From Sedimenticola_A sp040506895 (GTDB taxonomy: Bacteria > Pseudomonadota > Gammaproteobacteria > Chromatiales > Chromatiaceae), in the NCBI GenBank assembly GCA_040506895.1, contig JBEVVY010000001.1, positions 2,961,116 to 3,025,115 on the forward strand: a stretch of 64,000 nt of DNA, written 5' to 3'. Positions 35,757-45,636 of this stretch are shown here, one piece after another. The notes beneath the pieces were generated by a model that saw nothing but the letters and a program-made list of their open reading frames with translations, did no database searches and had not been told where the DNA came from. Positions within the stretch are counted from its first letter, which is position 1. Each line of letters opens with the position of its first letter. The position numbers were made by a program, and so were the translations under genes.

Positions 35757-37196
35757 ATGCAGTGGGAAACCGTTATTGGGCTTGAGATTCATGCCCAGCT
35801 GGCGACCAAGTCAAAGATTTTTTCCGGTGCCTCGACGGCGTTCGGCGCAGAACCCAATACCCAGGCCTGCAACGTCGACCTGGGGCTGCCCGGCGTGCTG
35901 CCGGTGCTCAACAGGGAGGTGGTGAAGATGGCTGTCAGGTTCGGCACCGCCATCGATGCCGAGCTGGGTCGGCGCTCCGTATTTGCACGCAAGAACTACT
36001 TCTATCCCGATCTGCCCAAGGGCTACCAGATCAGCCAGTTCGAACTGCCCATCGTCGGTAAGGGACACGTGGAGATCGTGCTGGAGGACGGCGAGACGAA
36101 GATCATCGGGGTCACCCGCGCTCACCTTGAGGAGGATGCGGGCAAGTCCCTTCACGAGGATTTCCACGGCATGACCGGTATCGACCTGAACCGTGCCGGT
36201 ACGCCCCTGCTGGAGATCGTCTCCGAACCCGATATGCGCTCCGCGAAAGAGGCGGTGGCCTATGCCCGCAAGATCCACCAGGTGGTCCAGTACCTGGGAA
36301 TCTGCGACGGCAACATGCAGGAGGGCTCCTTCCGTGTGGATGCAAACGTCTCCGTACGGCCGGTCGGCCAGGAGGCGTTCGGTACCCGCGCCGAGCTGAA
36401 GAACATCAACTCGTTCCGTTTCCTGGAGCGGGCCATCAACTTCGAGGTGGAGCGCCAGATCGACGTGGTCGAGGGGGGCGGTGAAGTGGTCCAGGAGACC
36501 CGTCTCTACGATGCCAACAGGGACGAGACCCGTTCCATGCGCTCCAAGGAGGAGGCCAACGACTACCGTTACTTCCCTGACCCGGATCTGCTGCCGGTTG
36601 AGCTGGACGATGCGTTGATCAGTGCGGTGGCTTCGGATATGCCGGAACTGCCTGATGCAAAGCGCCACCGTTTCAGCGACGACTACGGCCTGAGTGCCTA
36701 CGACGCCGATGTGCTGACCAGCAGCCTGGACCTGGCCGACTTCTTTGAAGAGGTCGCGCGGGTTGGGGGCGATGCCAAGCTCGCCGCCAACTGGGTGATG
36801 GGTGAGCTGTCGGGTGCGCTCAACAAGGAGGGGCTGGAAATCTCCCGCTCACCGGTCTCGGCGGAACGGCTCGGGGGCATGCTGCAGCGTATTGCCGACA
36901 ACACCATCTCTGGCAAGATCGCCAAGCAGGTGTTCGAGGCGATGTGGGCCGGTGAAGGCAGTGCCGACGAGGTGATCGAGGCCAAGGGGCTGAAGCAGAT
37001 CACCGACAGCGGTGCCATCGAAAAGATCGTTGATGATGTGATAGCCGCCAATCCGGACCAGGTGGAGAACTACCGGGGTGCCGAAGAGAAGAAGCGTGGC
37101 AAGATGCTCGGTTTCTTTGTCGGCCAGGTGATGAAGGTCTCCCAGGGTAAGGCGAATCCGCAGCAGGTGAATGAGCTGTTGCGCAAGAAGCTCTGA
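35757..37196 (+). CDS. gatB: Aspartyl/glutamyl-tRNA amidotransferase subunit B
   Basis: GatB binds the mischarged tRNA and phosphorylates its side chain before amidation. The 479-residue protein shows VIGLEIHAQLATKSKIFSGA, FYPDLPKGYQISQFELPI, the GIDLNRAGTPLLEIVSEPDM block and the C-terminal YqeY-like tRNA-binding region. It ends 24 bp before a strong terminator. Confidence 0.98.
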   Translation: MQWETVIGLEIHAQLATKSKIFSGASTAFGAEPNTQACNVDLGLPGVLPVLNREVVKMAVRFGTAIDAELGRRSVFARKNYFYPDLPKGYQISQFELPIVGKGHVEIVLEDGETKIIGVTRAHLEEDAGKSLHEDFHGMTGIDLNRAGTPLLEIVSEPDMRSAKEAVAYARKIHQVVQYLGICDGNMQEGSFRVDANVSVRPVGQEAFGTRAELKNINSFRFLERAINFEVERQIDVVEGGGEVVQETRLYDANRDETRSMRSKEEANDYRYFPDPDLLPVELDDALISAVASDMPELPDAKRHRFSDDYGLSAYDADVLTSSLDLADFFEEVARVGGDAKLAANWVMGELSGALNKEGLEISRSPVSAERLGGMLQRIADNTISGKIAKQVFEAMWAGEGSADEVIEAKGLKQITDSGAIEKIVDDVIAANPDQVENYRGAEEKKRGKMLGFFVGQVMKVSQGKANPQQVNELLRKKL

Positions 37197-37220
37197 TCGT
37201 TCTTCAATCGTTCAGATGAA

Positions 37221-37247
37221 AGCCGGGGCATTGCCCCGGCTTTTTAT
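37221..37247 (+). terminator. Rho-independent terminator of gatCAB
   Basis: A perfect 10-bp stem (AAGCCGGGGC / GCCCCGGCTT, loop ATT) is followed by TTTATT, 24 bp after the gatB stop. Confidence 0.9.
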
Positions 37248-37338
37248 TGGGCCAATGGATTGGGAATCCATTGTCCTTACATTGATTCACGATATGACCG
37301 CCTGGTAATAAATTTCGTGACCTAGAAAGGTGTTTTCT

Positions 37339-37698
37339 CCGTCGTTATTTCTTCGACACGGTCACGAGGTACTTTTCGTTGGCGCGAAAAGTACCCAAAA
37401 GCGCCTTCTCCCAAGATNNNNNNNNNNNNNNNNNNNNNNNNNNNNNNNNNNNNNNNNNNNNNNNNNNNNNNNNNNNNNNNNNNNNNNNNNNNNNNNNNNN
37501 NNNNNNNNNNNNNNNNNNNNNNNNNNNNNNNNNNNNNNNNNNNNNNNNNNNNNNNNNNNNNNNNNNNNNNNNNNNNNNNNNNNNNNNNNNNNNNNNNNNN
37601 NNNNNNNNNNNNNNNNNCTCCGTCGTTGTTTCCACGACACGGTCACGAGGTACTTTTCGTTGGCGCGAAAAGTACCCAAAAGCGCCTTCTCCCAAGAT
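37339..37698 (+). repeat. Near-identical direct repeat flanking the assembly gap
   Basis: About 79 bases just left of the N run (to 37417) recur just right of it (37618-37698) with only a few differences, at an offset of 281 bp in this assembly. Both copies contain the GGTACTTTTCG hairpin. Either two similar elements are joined here or the gap was placed within one unresolved repeat. Confidence 0.85.
37418..37617. other. Assembly gap of 200 N
   Basis: There are exactly 200 unknown bases. The round number suggests a scaffold placeholder, so the true size is unknown. Any reading frame through it is artificial. Confidence 0.99.
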
Positions 37699-38299
37699 TT
37701 GCCCTCACTAACGTTCGGGTCCCCTGCGCTTCTCAGAATTTCAGGGGATTCACAGACAGCACTTCCCTGTGCTGACTGTGAATGCGCCGCATCCTTGCGG
37801 CGCCCCTTCGGGCCTTTCCTGAAATTCCTGCGATGCTCGGCTGCATCAAGGGAAACTGTCGCAACTCCAATGACCTGGAAATGCGACGGATAGCTCAATT
37901 GGTGTGTTTCGCTACGCTCAACAACACCCTACATTTCCCAGCTTTGCGAGGTGGTTAACTAGTGGGATTGGGGCCCCTTTGTCCCGACGAGCATCGCAGG
38001 CTTCGCTGGACAAGGCCCGAAGGGGGCCGGCAGGGAGGCCGGCCGTTGTCAGTCGCGACAGGGACGTCGCGTCTGACAACCCCCAGCGAAGGTGAGAAGC
38101 ACAGTGAACCCGCGATAGCGGGCGGGACACCGGGGAGAAGAGTTTTTGGCTACTTTTGCCTCTCTGCAAAAGTAGCTCGTAGCTATAAGAAAACAGTCAC
38201 TACAGCGTGAACCGCTGTTAGGCTACGAAACTTTTTACCAGGCCTTTCATTCTACAAGCGTGATGAAGCCATCAGGACAATGGATTCCCAATCCACTGC

Positions 38300-39331
<1,032 letters not shown>

Positions 39332-39465
39332 GTTCGGAGGTCTCCATAGGGTTGTTATTTTGTGGGTACTACCGGATCTGGCACATGGTAGCAAAAACGA
39401 GCCGCTATGGGAGCTACAAAATAAGCATTAAACTTATTATTAGTGGGGTTTGCGGCGTGGCGAAT

Positions 39466-40074
39466 TCAGCGGTCTTGGCGGATCCGCTCCATGATATCGC
39501 TGTTGCTGTTGGCTGCCTGGCTCAGTTCGATGGCGACATCGATGAGTTTGCGACGCTGTGAGCGGGCGTAGTTGCGCAGGGTCTCGAAGGCCTCCTGGTC
39601 GCTGACCTGGTAGCGCTCCATGTAGATGCCGATCGCCTTGCTTATCTCCCGGTTGCTCTTGATGGCGCCGGTCAGGCTGGCCTCGCTCTTGTACAGTCGG
39701 CGGAGTTCCGCGGAGCGCTCGAGGGCGGCTTCGATGGATGGCACCAACTGGTGGGTGTCCACCGGTTTGACCAGGTAGCCCAGCGCCCCCTCTTTGATGG
39801 CGGTTTTTACAAGCTCTTTGTCTGAGTAGGCGGTGAGGAAGATGGAGTCTATGTCCGCCTGTTTTCTCAGCTCCCTGGCGGCCTCGATGCCGTCCATGCC
39901 GGGCATGCGGATATCGAGCACGGCCAGGTCAGGCTGGGCTTCGATGCCTTGCCTGATGGCATCTCTGCCATTGCTTGCGGCAATGACGTCGTAGCCCGCC
40001 CCGGTCAGTCCTTTGGTGATAACGTTCAGAATCAGTTCGTCATCGTCGACAACAAGAATCTTGTACCTGGTCAT
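39466..40074 (-). CDS. Response regulator with receiver and ANTAR RNA-binding domains
   Basis: This 202-residue AmiR/NasR-type regulator has an N-terminal receiver (acidic VVDDDE, phosphoacceptor Asp54 in LDIRMPG, Thr81, Lys103 in LVKPVD), a coiled linker and a C-terminal ANTAR domain (SNREISKAIGIYMERYQVS.. QRRKLIDVA). Such proteins stop transcription termination by binding paired RNA hairpins. No sensor kinase is adjacent. It lies upstream of the diguanylate cyclase on the same strand (134 bp), so a link is possible but unproven. Confidence 0.92.
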   Translation of the reverse strand: MTRYKILVVDDDELILNVITKGLTGAGYDVIAASNGRDAIRQGIEAQPDLAVLDIRMPGMDGIEAARELRKQADIDSIFLTAYSDKELVKTAIKEGALGYLVKPVDTHQLVPSIEAALERSAELRRLYKSEASLTGAIKSNREISKAIGIYMERYQVSDQEAFETLRNYARSQRRKLIDVAIELSQAANSNSDIMERIRQDR

Positions 40075-40214
40075 CTGAGTTGTGTGTCCAGCAATCCGTT
40101 ATTAATTTTGTTGAGCTGAAAAAACCCTTAAAGGCGTAAATTATATAATTAGTCCCTTATGGATCAAGAAATAAAATCTTATGGGGCGATTATCTCGGTT
40201 CAGATGCTCATCCC

Positions 40215-40823
40215 CTACATCTTCCTGCACATAGCTACAGTATAGGTCTTACCCTGCTTGAGTTTTTTGTAATTACCGAAAACCTCCATGAAGGCTTTTT
40301 GTACAAACTTTCTCAGCCCGGAGATGGTGACAACGTAGAATCGGGCACCTGGCCTCATACGCACCAGTGCATCGTAGAAATAGAGATAGTAGAGCTCCTT
40401 GCCGGTCTTCGCAGGGAGGTTCGAGACGATCAGGTCGAACTGGCGGTCACCCACCTGGTCGAAGCCGTTGCTGAGGAATATCTCGCTATTCTCGATGTTG
40501 TTGAGGCGGGCGTTTTTTCTGCTGTACTCGACGGCAACGAAATCCTTGTCCACCAGCACACTGGTACCCTTGGGGGCGAGGCGGGCCATGGTCAGCCCGA
40601 GCGGGCCGTAGCCGCAGCCGAGGTCCAGGGTGTCGTCTGTCTCTTCGATCTCCAGGTGGTCCAGCAACAGTCGGCTGCCTTCATCGACATTTTTTGGCGA
40701 GAAGAGTCCCCAGGTGGTGTGATAGGTCAGTTGCTGGCCGCGGACGGTTTCGGTGAAAACGATATCCTGTCGCAATCGCTCCAGGTAGTCGGCGGTCGAG
40801 TCGTCGAATGGTTGTTGGGTCAT
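40215..40823 (-). CDS. Class I SAM methyltransferase, RsmC/RlmG-like
   Basis: The 202-residue protein has SAM motif I LDLGCGYGPLGLTMARLAP and, at the catalytic position, SNLPAKTG, a variant of the NPPxx motif of RsmC-type rRNA guanine methyltransferases. The C-terminal IKxKxG-like end (KQGKTYTVAMCRK) also fits that group. It lacks the duplicated N-terminal domain of E. coli RsmC. The substrate is unknown. The start overlaps the moeB-like stop by 4 bp. Confidence 0.85.
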   Translation of the reverse strand: MTQQPFDDSTADYLERLRQDIVFTETVRGQQLTYHTTWGLFSPKNVDEGSRLLLDHLEIEETDDTLDLGCGYGPLGLTMARLAPKGTSVLVDKDFVAVEYSRKNARLNNIENSEIFLSNGFDQVGDRQFDLIVSNLPAKTGKELYYLYFYDALVRMRPGARFYVVTISGLRKFVQKAFMEVFGNYKKLKQGKTYTVAMCRKM

Positions 40824-41572
40824 GCTCTCCCCCTGTCACTGCAGATGGGACACTGCGGATCGGCTTTCAGTTTAAGCGTGCGCCACTGCATCTCCAGGGC
40901 ATCCAGTATCATCAGTTTTCCGTTCAGCGTAGTGCCTGCCCCGGTAAGCACCTTGATCGCCTCCGTGGCCTGGATACTTCCGATGATTCCCACCACGGGT
41001 GCAAGCACGCCGTTTTCCGAGCAGGTCTCCTCTATCTCACCCTCGCCGCCGTAGAGGCAGCGGTAGCAGGGTTCGTCGGGACCGGGAACGAAGACCGAGA
41101 TGTGCCCTTCCATGCGGATCGCTGCCCCTGACACCAGGGGGGTGGCGGTGGTCACGCAGGCCTCGTTGACAGCGAACCGGGTGGCAAAATTGTCACAACA
41201 GTCGACCACCAGGTCGGCTTTTTCGACCTGCTCGATCAGCGCATCGTCCATCAGTGCCTGGTCGATGGTCTCAATGCTGCAGCCGGGATTGATATCCAGC
41301 AGCGTCTCCCTGGCGGAGTCCACTTTCGGCTTGCCGATGTCACCGGTCGAATGGGTTATCTGGCGCTGCAGGTTGCTGAGATCCACCTTGTCGAAATCCA
41401 CCAGCGTAAGATACCCGATGCCGGCCGCGGCCAGGTACATGGCAACAGGGGATCCGAGGCCACCCATGCCGATGATCAGAACACGGGCATTGAGGAGTTT
41501 CTCCTGTCCCTCGATACCGATGGAGGGGAGCATGATCTGCCGGCTGTAGCGCAGCAGTTGATCGTCATTCAT
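40820..41572 (-). CDS. moeB: Molybdopterin-synthase adenylyltransferase MoeB / ThiF family
   Basis: This E1-like enzyme adenylates the C-terminal glycine of a small sulfur carrier (MoaD or ThiS). The 250-residue protein has the ATP loop GMGGLGSPVAMYLAAAGIG, DFDKVDLSNLQRQ, the zinc cysteines (CYRC and CPIC) and the VDCCDN segment. The partner cannot be decided from context, since no moaD, moaE, thiS or thiG is near. It is translationally coupled to the methyltransferase. Confidence 0.92.
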   Translation of the reverse strand: MNDDQLLRYSRQIMLPSIGIEGQEKLLNARVLIIGMGGLGSPVAMYLAAAGIGYLTLVDFDKVDLSNLQRQITHSTGDIGKPKVDSARETLLDINPGCSIETIDQALMDDALIEQVEKADLVVDCCDNFATRFAVNEACVTTATPLVSGAAIRMEGHISVFVPGPDEPCYRCLYGGEGEIEETCSENGVLAPVVGIIGSIQATEAIKVLTGAGTTLNGKLMILDALEMQWRTLKLKADPQCPICSDRGRA

Positions 41573-41633
41573 GGAGCGAGATACCGCAGTAGATAATCAG
41601 GCTGCCAATCCTAGCACCTTGCAGGGATATTTT

Positions 41634-42044
41634 TTATTGGTATTTGCGCCAGTGACCGGGGCGACTGTCGCGGCAGGTGTGGTTGATCTGCTGGTAGCGG
41701 TTGATGAAAATTTTACGGGTGCACTTGCTTTGGCCCTCGGGGCAGCCATTGTTGGCGCGCTGTACCTCTTCGGTGTAGTAGTAGAGGGCTCGGCGCAGCT
41801 TGTGAATCAGGCGGCCGCTGACATGAAAGCCGGCCTCCATGAGGGCGGTCTCTATCTGCTCAAGGGTGATCTCGAGTACGTGATAGCGGATGCGAAGCTG
41901 GGTGGGGGACTCTGCCTCTGCGAGGAGTATGCCCTCTACCTTGGAAAGGTGCTCGGCAGCAGTCTGCGCCTGATTGGGATCAGGGTGCATCTCCATGAAC
42001 ACGATGTCGCGCTGCTTGATAAGGTCAGATGCCTGATTTTCCAT
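41634..42044 (-). CDS. Hypothetical protein, 136 residues, cysteine-containing C-terminus
   Basis: Not recognised. The N-terminal two thirds has alternating strands and helices (DIVFMEMHPDPNQAQ, LRIRYHVLEITLEQIETALMEAGFH), which looks like a small ferredoxin-like/HMA-type fold. The C-terminal tail is basic and holds CPEGQSKCTRK and NHTCRDSRPGHW. Three cysteines plus histidines could bind metal, but this is speculation. It lies between prmC and moeB on the same strand and could share their operon. Confidence 0.65.
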   Translation of the reverse strand: MENQASDLIKQRDIVFMEMHPDPNQAQTAAEHLSKVEGILLAEAESPTQLRIRYHVLEITLEQIETALMEAGFHVSGRLIHKLRRALYYYTEEVQRANNGCPEGQSKCTRKIFINRYQQINHTCRDSRPGHWRKYQ

Positions 42045-42140
42045 GCCTGGGATCCTGGCCGTTTGTCGTACTTGAAGGCCCGTGGGGGGTGCGGCTTGAT
42101 CCCGCCCACGCTGTGAGCATAACCAAAAGAGGAGCGGTTG

Positions 42141-43001
42141 TCAGCGTTCAAGGAAGCCTTCACTGAGGCGGTCGCGGGATTCCAGGTCCGGCAGGGTCCG
42201 GATTCTGCCGAAACCGCTGTCAGCCAGGATCTGCCTCACCGCTTTGCCCTGGTCGTAGCCGTGCTCCAGGATCAGGCCGCCGTGGGGGGCGAGGTGCTGT
42301 GCTGCCTGCGCTGCAATCTGGCGGATGTCGGCCAGGCCGTCTGCACCCGACGAGAGGGCGGTGGAAGGCTCCCAGGGGAGGTCTCCCCGTTGCAGGTGCG
42401 GGTCGTTTTCGGCCACGTAGGGTGGATTGCTGAGAATAAGGTTCAGGCGGATATCCGGTGGGATGGCCTGAAACCAGGTGCCCTGCAGGAACTCCACGTT
42501 CCGCGTGTCGTGGCGTTGTGCATTGCGCCGCGCCACCTCCAGTGCATCGGCTGATTGGTCCGTGGCGATGATGTGGCAACCGGGTCGTTCCCTGGCGATG
42601 GCAAGGGCGATGGCGCCGCTGCCTGTGCCGAGGTCGGCTATCAGCCACGGGCTGTCAGCGGGGATCAGTTCCAGCGCACGCTCCACCAGGTGTTCAGTTT
42701 CCGGACGGGGAATAAGTGTGGCGGGCGACACCTCGAGCTCCAGTGACCAGAACTCTTTTCTTCCGGTGATATAGGCGATGGGCTCTCCGGCGAGTCTGCG
42801 CGCGAGCAGCTCGTCGAACTGCTGCAGTTCGGCGGAATCGAGTCGCTTGTCGGGCCAGGCGACCAGGTGGGTGCGTGGTCTGCCGAGGGTGTGACAGAGC
42901 AGTACCTCGGCCTCGATTCCAGGTTCTGCATCCGGCCGCCCGGAGAGCCGTCTTTCGGCCTGGGCCAGGGTTTCGGCAATGGTGGGTAGCGGATCGGACA
43001 T
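42141..43001 (-). CDS. prmC: Release factor glutamine methyltransferase
   Basis: PrmC methylates the GGQ glutamine of RF1 and RF2. The 286-residue protein has an N-terminal helical domain, SAM motif DLGTGSGAIALAIA and catalytic NPPY (SNPPYVAE). It lies 20 bp after prfA, whose product is its substrate. Confidence 0.97.
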   Translation of the reverse strand: MSDPLPTIAETLAQAERRLSGRPDAEPGIEAEVLLCHTLGRPRTHLVAWPDKRLDSAELQQFDELLARRLAGEPIAYITGRKEFWSLELEVSPATLIPRPETEHLVERALELIPADSPWLIADLGTGSGAIALAIARERPGCHIIATDQSADALEVARRNAQRHDTRNVEFLQGTWFQAIPPDIRLNLILSNPPYVAENDPHLQRGDLPWEPSTALSSGADGLADIRQIAAQAAQHLAPHGGLILEHGYDQGKAVRQILADSGFGRIRTLPDLESRDRLSEGFLER

Positions 43002-43021
43002 GGTGGCCGACGGGTGACAGC

Positions 43022-44107
43022 TCAGCTGTCGCCTTCGGAAAGGGAGGCCAGTTGCTCTGCCTGGTACTCGTGGATCAGGGGTTCGATCACCTGGTCCACC
43101 GCGCCGGTCATGATCTCGTCCAGTTTGTAGAGGGTGAGATTGATACGGTGATCGGTGATCCGGTTCTGGGGGAAATTGTAGGTGCGGATACGCTCTGAGC
43201 GGTCACCGCTGCCGACCTGGAGTTTGCGCGCGGCTGCCTGCTCGCTGTTCTGCTTCTCCTGGATACTGGAGAGCAGTTTCGCCTGCAACAGGGAGAGTGC
43301 GCGTGCCTTGTTCTTGTGCTGGGAGCGTTCATCCTGGCATTCGACGACGATGCCGGTGGGCAGGTGGGTGACGCGAACTGCCGAATCGGTCTTGTTGACA
43401 TGCTGACCGCCGGCACCCGAGGCGCGGTAGGTGTCGATGCGCAGGTCATTGCTGTCGATTTCCACCTCGTCGACCTTGTCGGGCTCGGCCATGATGGCCA
43501 CGGTGCAGGCCGAGGTGTGGATGCGTCCCTGGGATTCGGTTTCGGGCACGCGCTGAACGCGGTGGGTTCCCGATTCGAACTTGAGCCGTGAGTAGACACT
43601 GCGCCCGGTGATCCGGCTGACCACCTCCTTGTAACCGCCCTGCTCGCCAGGGCTTTCGCTGATGGTCTCGGTCTGCCAGCCCTGGTTTTCGGCGTAGCGC
43701 AGGTACATGCGGTGAAGGTCGCCCGCAAACAGGGCGGCCTCGGCGCCACCGGTGCCGGCCCTGACTTCGAGAAAGATGTTGCGCTCGTCGTTGGGGTCGG
43801 GCGGAATCAGCAGCAGCTGCAACTGCGGCTCCAGTTCATCCCTCTGCTGTTCGGCTTCCAGCAGCTCATCTTTTGCCAGCTCCGCCATTTCCGGATCGGT
43901 CAGCATCTCCCTGGCACTCTCGATGTCGCCCTCCACGCCCAGGTAGCGGTTGTAACAGCCGACTACGGGCTCCAACTGGGCGTACTCCTGGCTAAGGCTG
44001 CGGAACTGGTTCTGATCCCCTTGGACATCGGGGTCTGCCAGCAGTGCGGTGATCTCTTCGAAGCGTTCGGCGATGTGGTCCAGTTTACTGCGTATGGAGT
44101 CCTTCAT
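43022..44107 (-). CDS. prfA: Peptide chain release factor 1
   Basis: RF1 terminates translation at UAA and UAG. The 361-residue protein has the peptide anticodon region PxT-like RVPETESQGRIHTSA and the catalytic GGQ at 233-235 (GAGGQHVNKTDSAVR). The start overlaps the hemA stop by 4 bp (ATGA), the conserved hemA-prfA-prmC arrangement. Confidence 0.98.
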   Translation of the reverse strand: MKDSIRSKLDHIAERFEEITALLADPDVQGDQNQFRSLSQEYAQLEPVVGCYNRYLGVEGDIESAREMLTDPEMAELAKDELLEAEQQRDELEPQLQLLLIPPDPNDERNIFLEVRAGTGGAEAALFAGDLHRMYLRYAENQGWQTETISESPGEQGGYKEVVSRITGRSVYSRLKFESGTHRVQRVPETESQGRIHTSACTVAIMAEPDKVDEVEIDSNDLRIDTYRASGAGGQHVNKTDSAVRVTHLPTGIVVECQDERSQHKNKARALSLLQAKLLSSIQEKQNSEQAAARKLQVGSGDRSERIRTYNFPQNRITDHRINLTLYKLDEIMTGAVDQVIEPLIHEYQAEQLASLSEGDS

Positions 44108-45372
44108 TTAGAGCCGTCGCCGTCTTTGATCTGGAAGAGCGTGTTCGCTGCCTCGAGCAGCTCGATGTGGCCGTCGAAGCCGGCCTGTCGAATCTGGGTG
44201 CTGGGGGTGTGCAGCAGCTTGTTGGTGATGGTGTGGGCCAGGAACTGCAGCACCTCTTCAGCGGGCTTGCCGTTGTTCAGCTGCTTGAGCGCCCTGTCGA
44301 GGGCTTCGTTGCGCATGTCCTCGGCCTGGCGTCTGTAGTCCTGGATCATGCCGACGGCATCCAGGGAGCGCAGCCAGCCCATGAACTCTTCGGTATGGAA
44401 GTCGATGATCTCCTGGGCCTGCTCCGCTGCCTCCTGGCGGGAGCGCAGGTTTTCATCGATCACCTCCTGCAGGTCATCGACGGTATAGAGGTAGACGTCG
44501 TTCAGGTTGCCGACTTCGGCTTCGATATCGCGGGGTACCGCGATATCCACCATGAACATCGGTTGGTGTTTGCGTTTCTTCAGGGCGCTCTCCACGGTGC
44601 CCTTGCCGAGGACAGGCAGGGGGCTGGCGGTGGAGGAGATGACGATATCCGCCTCGGCAAGGTGCGAGGGTATCTCGGTGAGCGCAATGGCATAGCCGTT
44701 GAACTGGTTGGCGAGGGTGTGGGCCCGCTCCAGGGTGCGGTTGGCAACGATAATGCGGCCGATGCCGTGCTGGTGCAGGTGCCGTGCGGCCAGTTCGATG
44801 GTCTCGCCGGCACCGATCAGCAGGGCGGTCTGGTCGGAGAGATCACTGAAGATCTGCCTTGCCAGGCTGACCGCGGCAAAGGCGACTGAGACCGGGCTGT
44901 GCCCGATGGCGGTATCCGTGCGCACCTGCTTGGCCACCGAGAAGGTGTGCTGGAAAAGCCGGCCGAGGAGTTTGCCCGTGGTGGTTGCATCGCAGGCGGT
45001 CTGAAAAGCCGCTTTGACCTGTCCCAGGATCTGGGGTTCTCCCAGGACCATGGAGTCGAGTCCGCTGGCCACTTTCAGCAGGTGCCGCACGCTCTCCTGG
45101 TTATCGTGGTCGTAGAGATATGGGGATACGGTTTCCGGCTCAACGCCATGGAAGTCGCTCAGCCACTGGCAGATCTCCTGTCGGCCACCCTGGGTGAGTG
45201 CACAGTAGATCTCGGTGCGATTGCAGGTGGAGAGGATTGCGGCTTCCTCAACGCCCGGGCGCTCGGACAGGCTGCGCAGTGCAGCCACGATAATATCGGG
45301 GCCGAAGGTGATCCGCTCGCGAATATCGAGAGGCGCAGTTTTGTGGTTGAGGCCGAGTGTTAAGAGTGGCAT
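44104..45372 (-). CDS. hemA: Glutamyl-tRNA reductase
   Basis: It starts tetrapyrrole synthesis by reducing Glu-tRNA to glutamate-1-semialdehyde. The 422-residue protein has the catalytic Cys50 in STCNRTEIYC, the VASGLDSMVLGEPQILGQVK block, the NADPH-binding GAGETIELAARHL and a C-terminal dimerisation helix. It is divergent from the TPR lipoprotein gene. Confidence 0.97.
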   Translation of the reverse strand: MPLLTLGLNHKTAPLDIRERITFGPDIIVAALRSLSERPGVEEAAILSTCNRTEIYCALTQGGRQEICQWLSDFHGVEPETVSPYLYDHDNQESVRHLLKVASGLDSMVLGEPQILGQVKAAFQTACDATTTGKLLGRLFQHTFSVAKQVRTDTAIGHSPVSVAFAAVSLARQIFSDLSDQTALLIGAGETIELAARHLHQHGIGRIIVANRTLERAHTLANQFNGYAIALTEIPSHLAEADIVISSTASPLPVLGKGTVESALKKRKHQPMFMVDIAVPRDIEAEVGNLNDVYLYTVDDLQEVIDENLRSRQEAAEQAQEIIDFHTEEFMGWLRSLDAVGMIQDYRRQAEDMRNEALDRALKQLNNGKPAEEVLQFLAHTITNKLLHTPSTQIRQAGFDGHIELLEAANTLFQIKDGDGSK

Positions 45373-45514
45373 TGGTCTTGGTCAGCGTATCCAGGATCCG
45401 AAATTTTGTATTATCAACGGCTTAAATTCAAGTTGGCCATTAGGGATATGGCCGTTTCCAGGTGCCTGGTGGTCATTCCGTGGTGAGCGGATAACCCGCA
45501 TTTTTCGCTGGTGG

Positions 45515-45542
45515 TTGTTGATGTTTATGGCTTTTTTATAAG
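45515..45542 (+). promoter_or_regulatory. Candidate promoter for the TPR lipoprotein - ispE operon
   Basis: TTGTTG (45515-45520) and TATAAG (45537-45542) with a 16-bp spacer lie about 95 bp upstream of the TPR gene, in the AT-rich half of the hemA/TPR divergent region. A second AT-rich candidate, TATAGAAT, lies about 25 bp downstream. Confidence 0.4.
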
Positions 45543-45636
45543 CTTACGGGCTACTATTCAGGTATAGAATGAAGTATTCGATTTTTATCCCCGAAATGAT
45601 CTGCGGTTTGCCGGGGTCCGGTGGAATAGAGGACTT

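Larger units (their letters stand above)
37256..38295. repeat. Non-coding long inverted-repeat element with 21-bp perfect terminal repeats
   Basis: The ends are perfect 21-bp inverted repeats (37256-37276 and 38275-38295). The arms are diverged inverted copies: the GCCTGGTAA and TTTCGT segments near the left end recur in reverse complement near the right end. Left hairpin 37368-37395 (stem GGTACTTTTCG) matches right hairpin 38149-38176 (stem GCTACTTTTGC); both have 11-bp stems and 6-nt loops. Nested perfect inverted repeats pair 37803-37816 with 38012-38025 (14 bp) and 37827-37839 with 37988-38000 (13 bp). Further local hairpins occur at about 37745-37782, 37786-37805 and 38044-38078. No plausible coding sequence is present. 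The element contains an assembly gap. The class could not be named; it looks like a multi-hairpin intergenic repeat or a non-autonomous mobile element. Confidence 0.75.

Noticed and set aside
37330..37893. Open frames running through the N gap
   Set aside because: They depend on unknown bases and lie in a hairpin-rich non-coding element; the apparent proteins are artificial.
37256..38295. Insertion sequence
   Set aside because: It has terminal inverted repeats but no transposase reading frame in the visible sequence and no clear target duplication. An unseen gene in the gap cannot be excluded.
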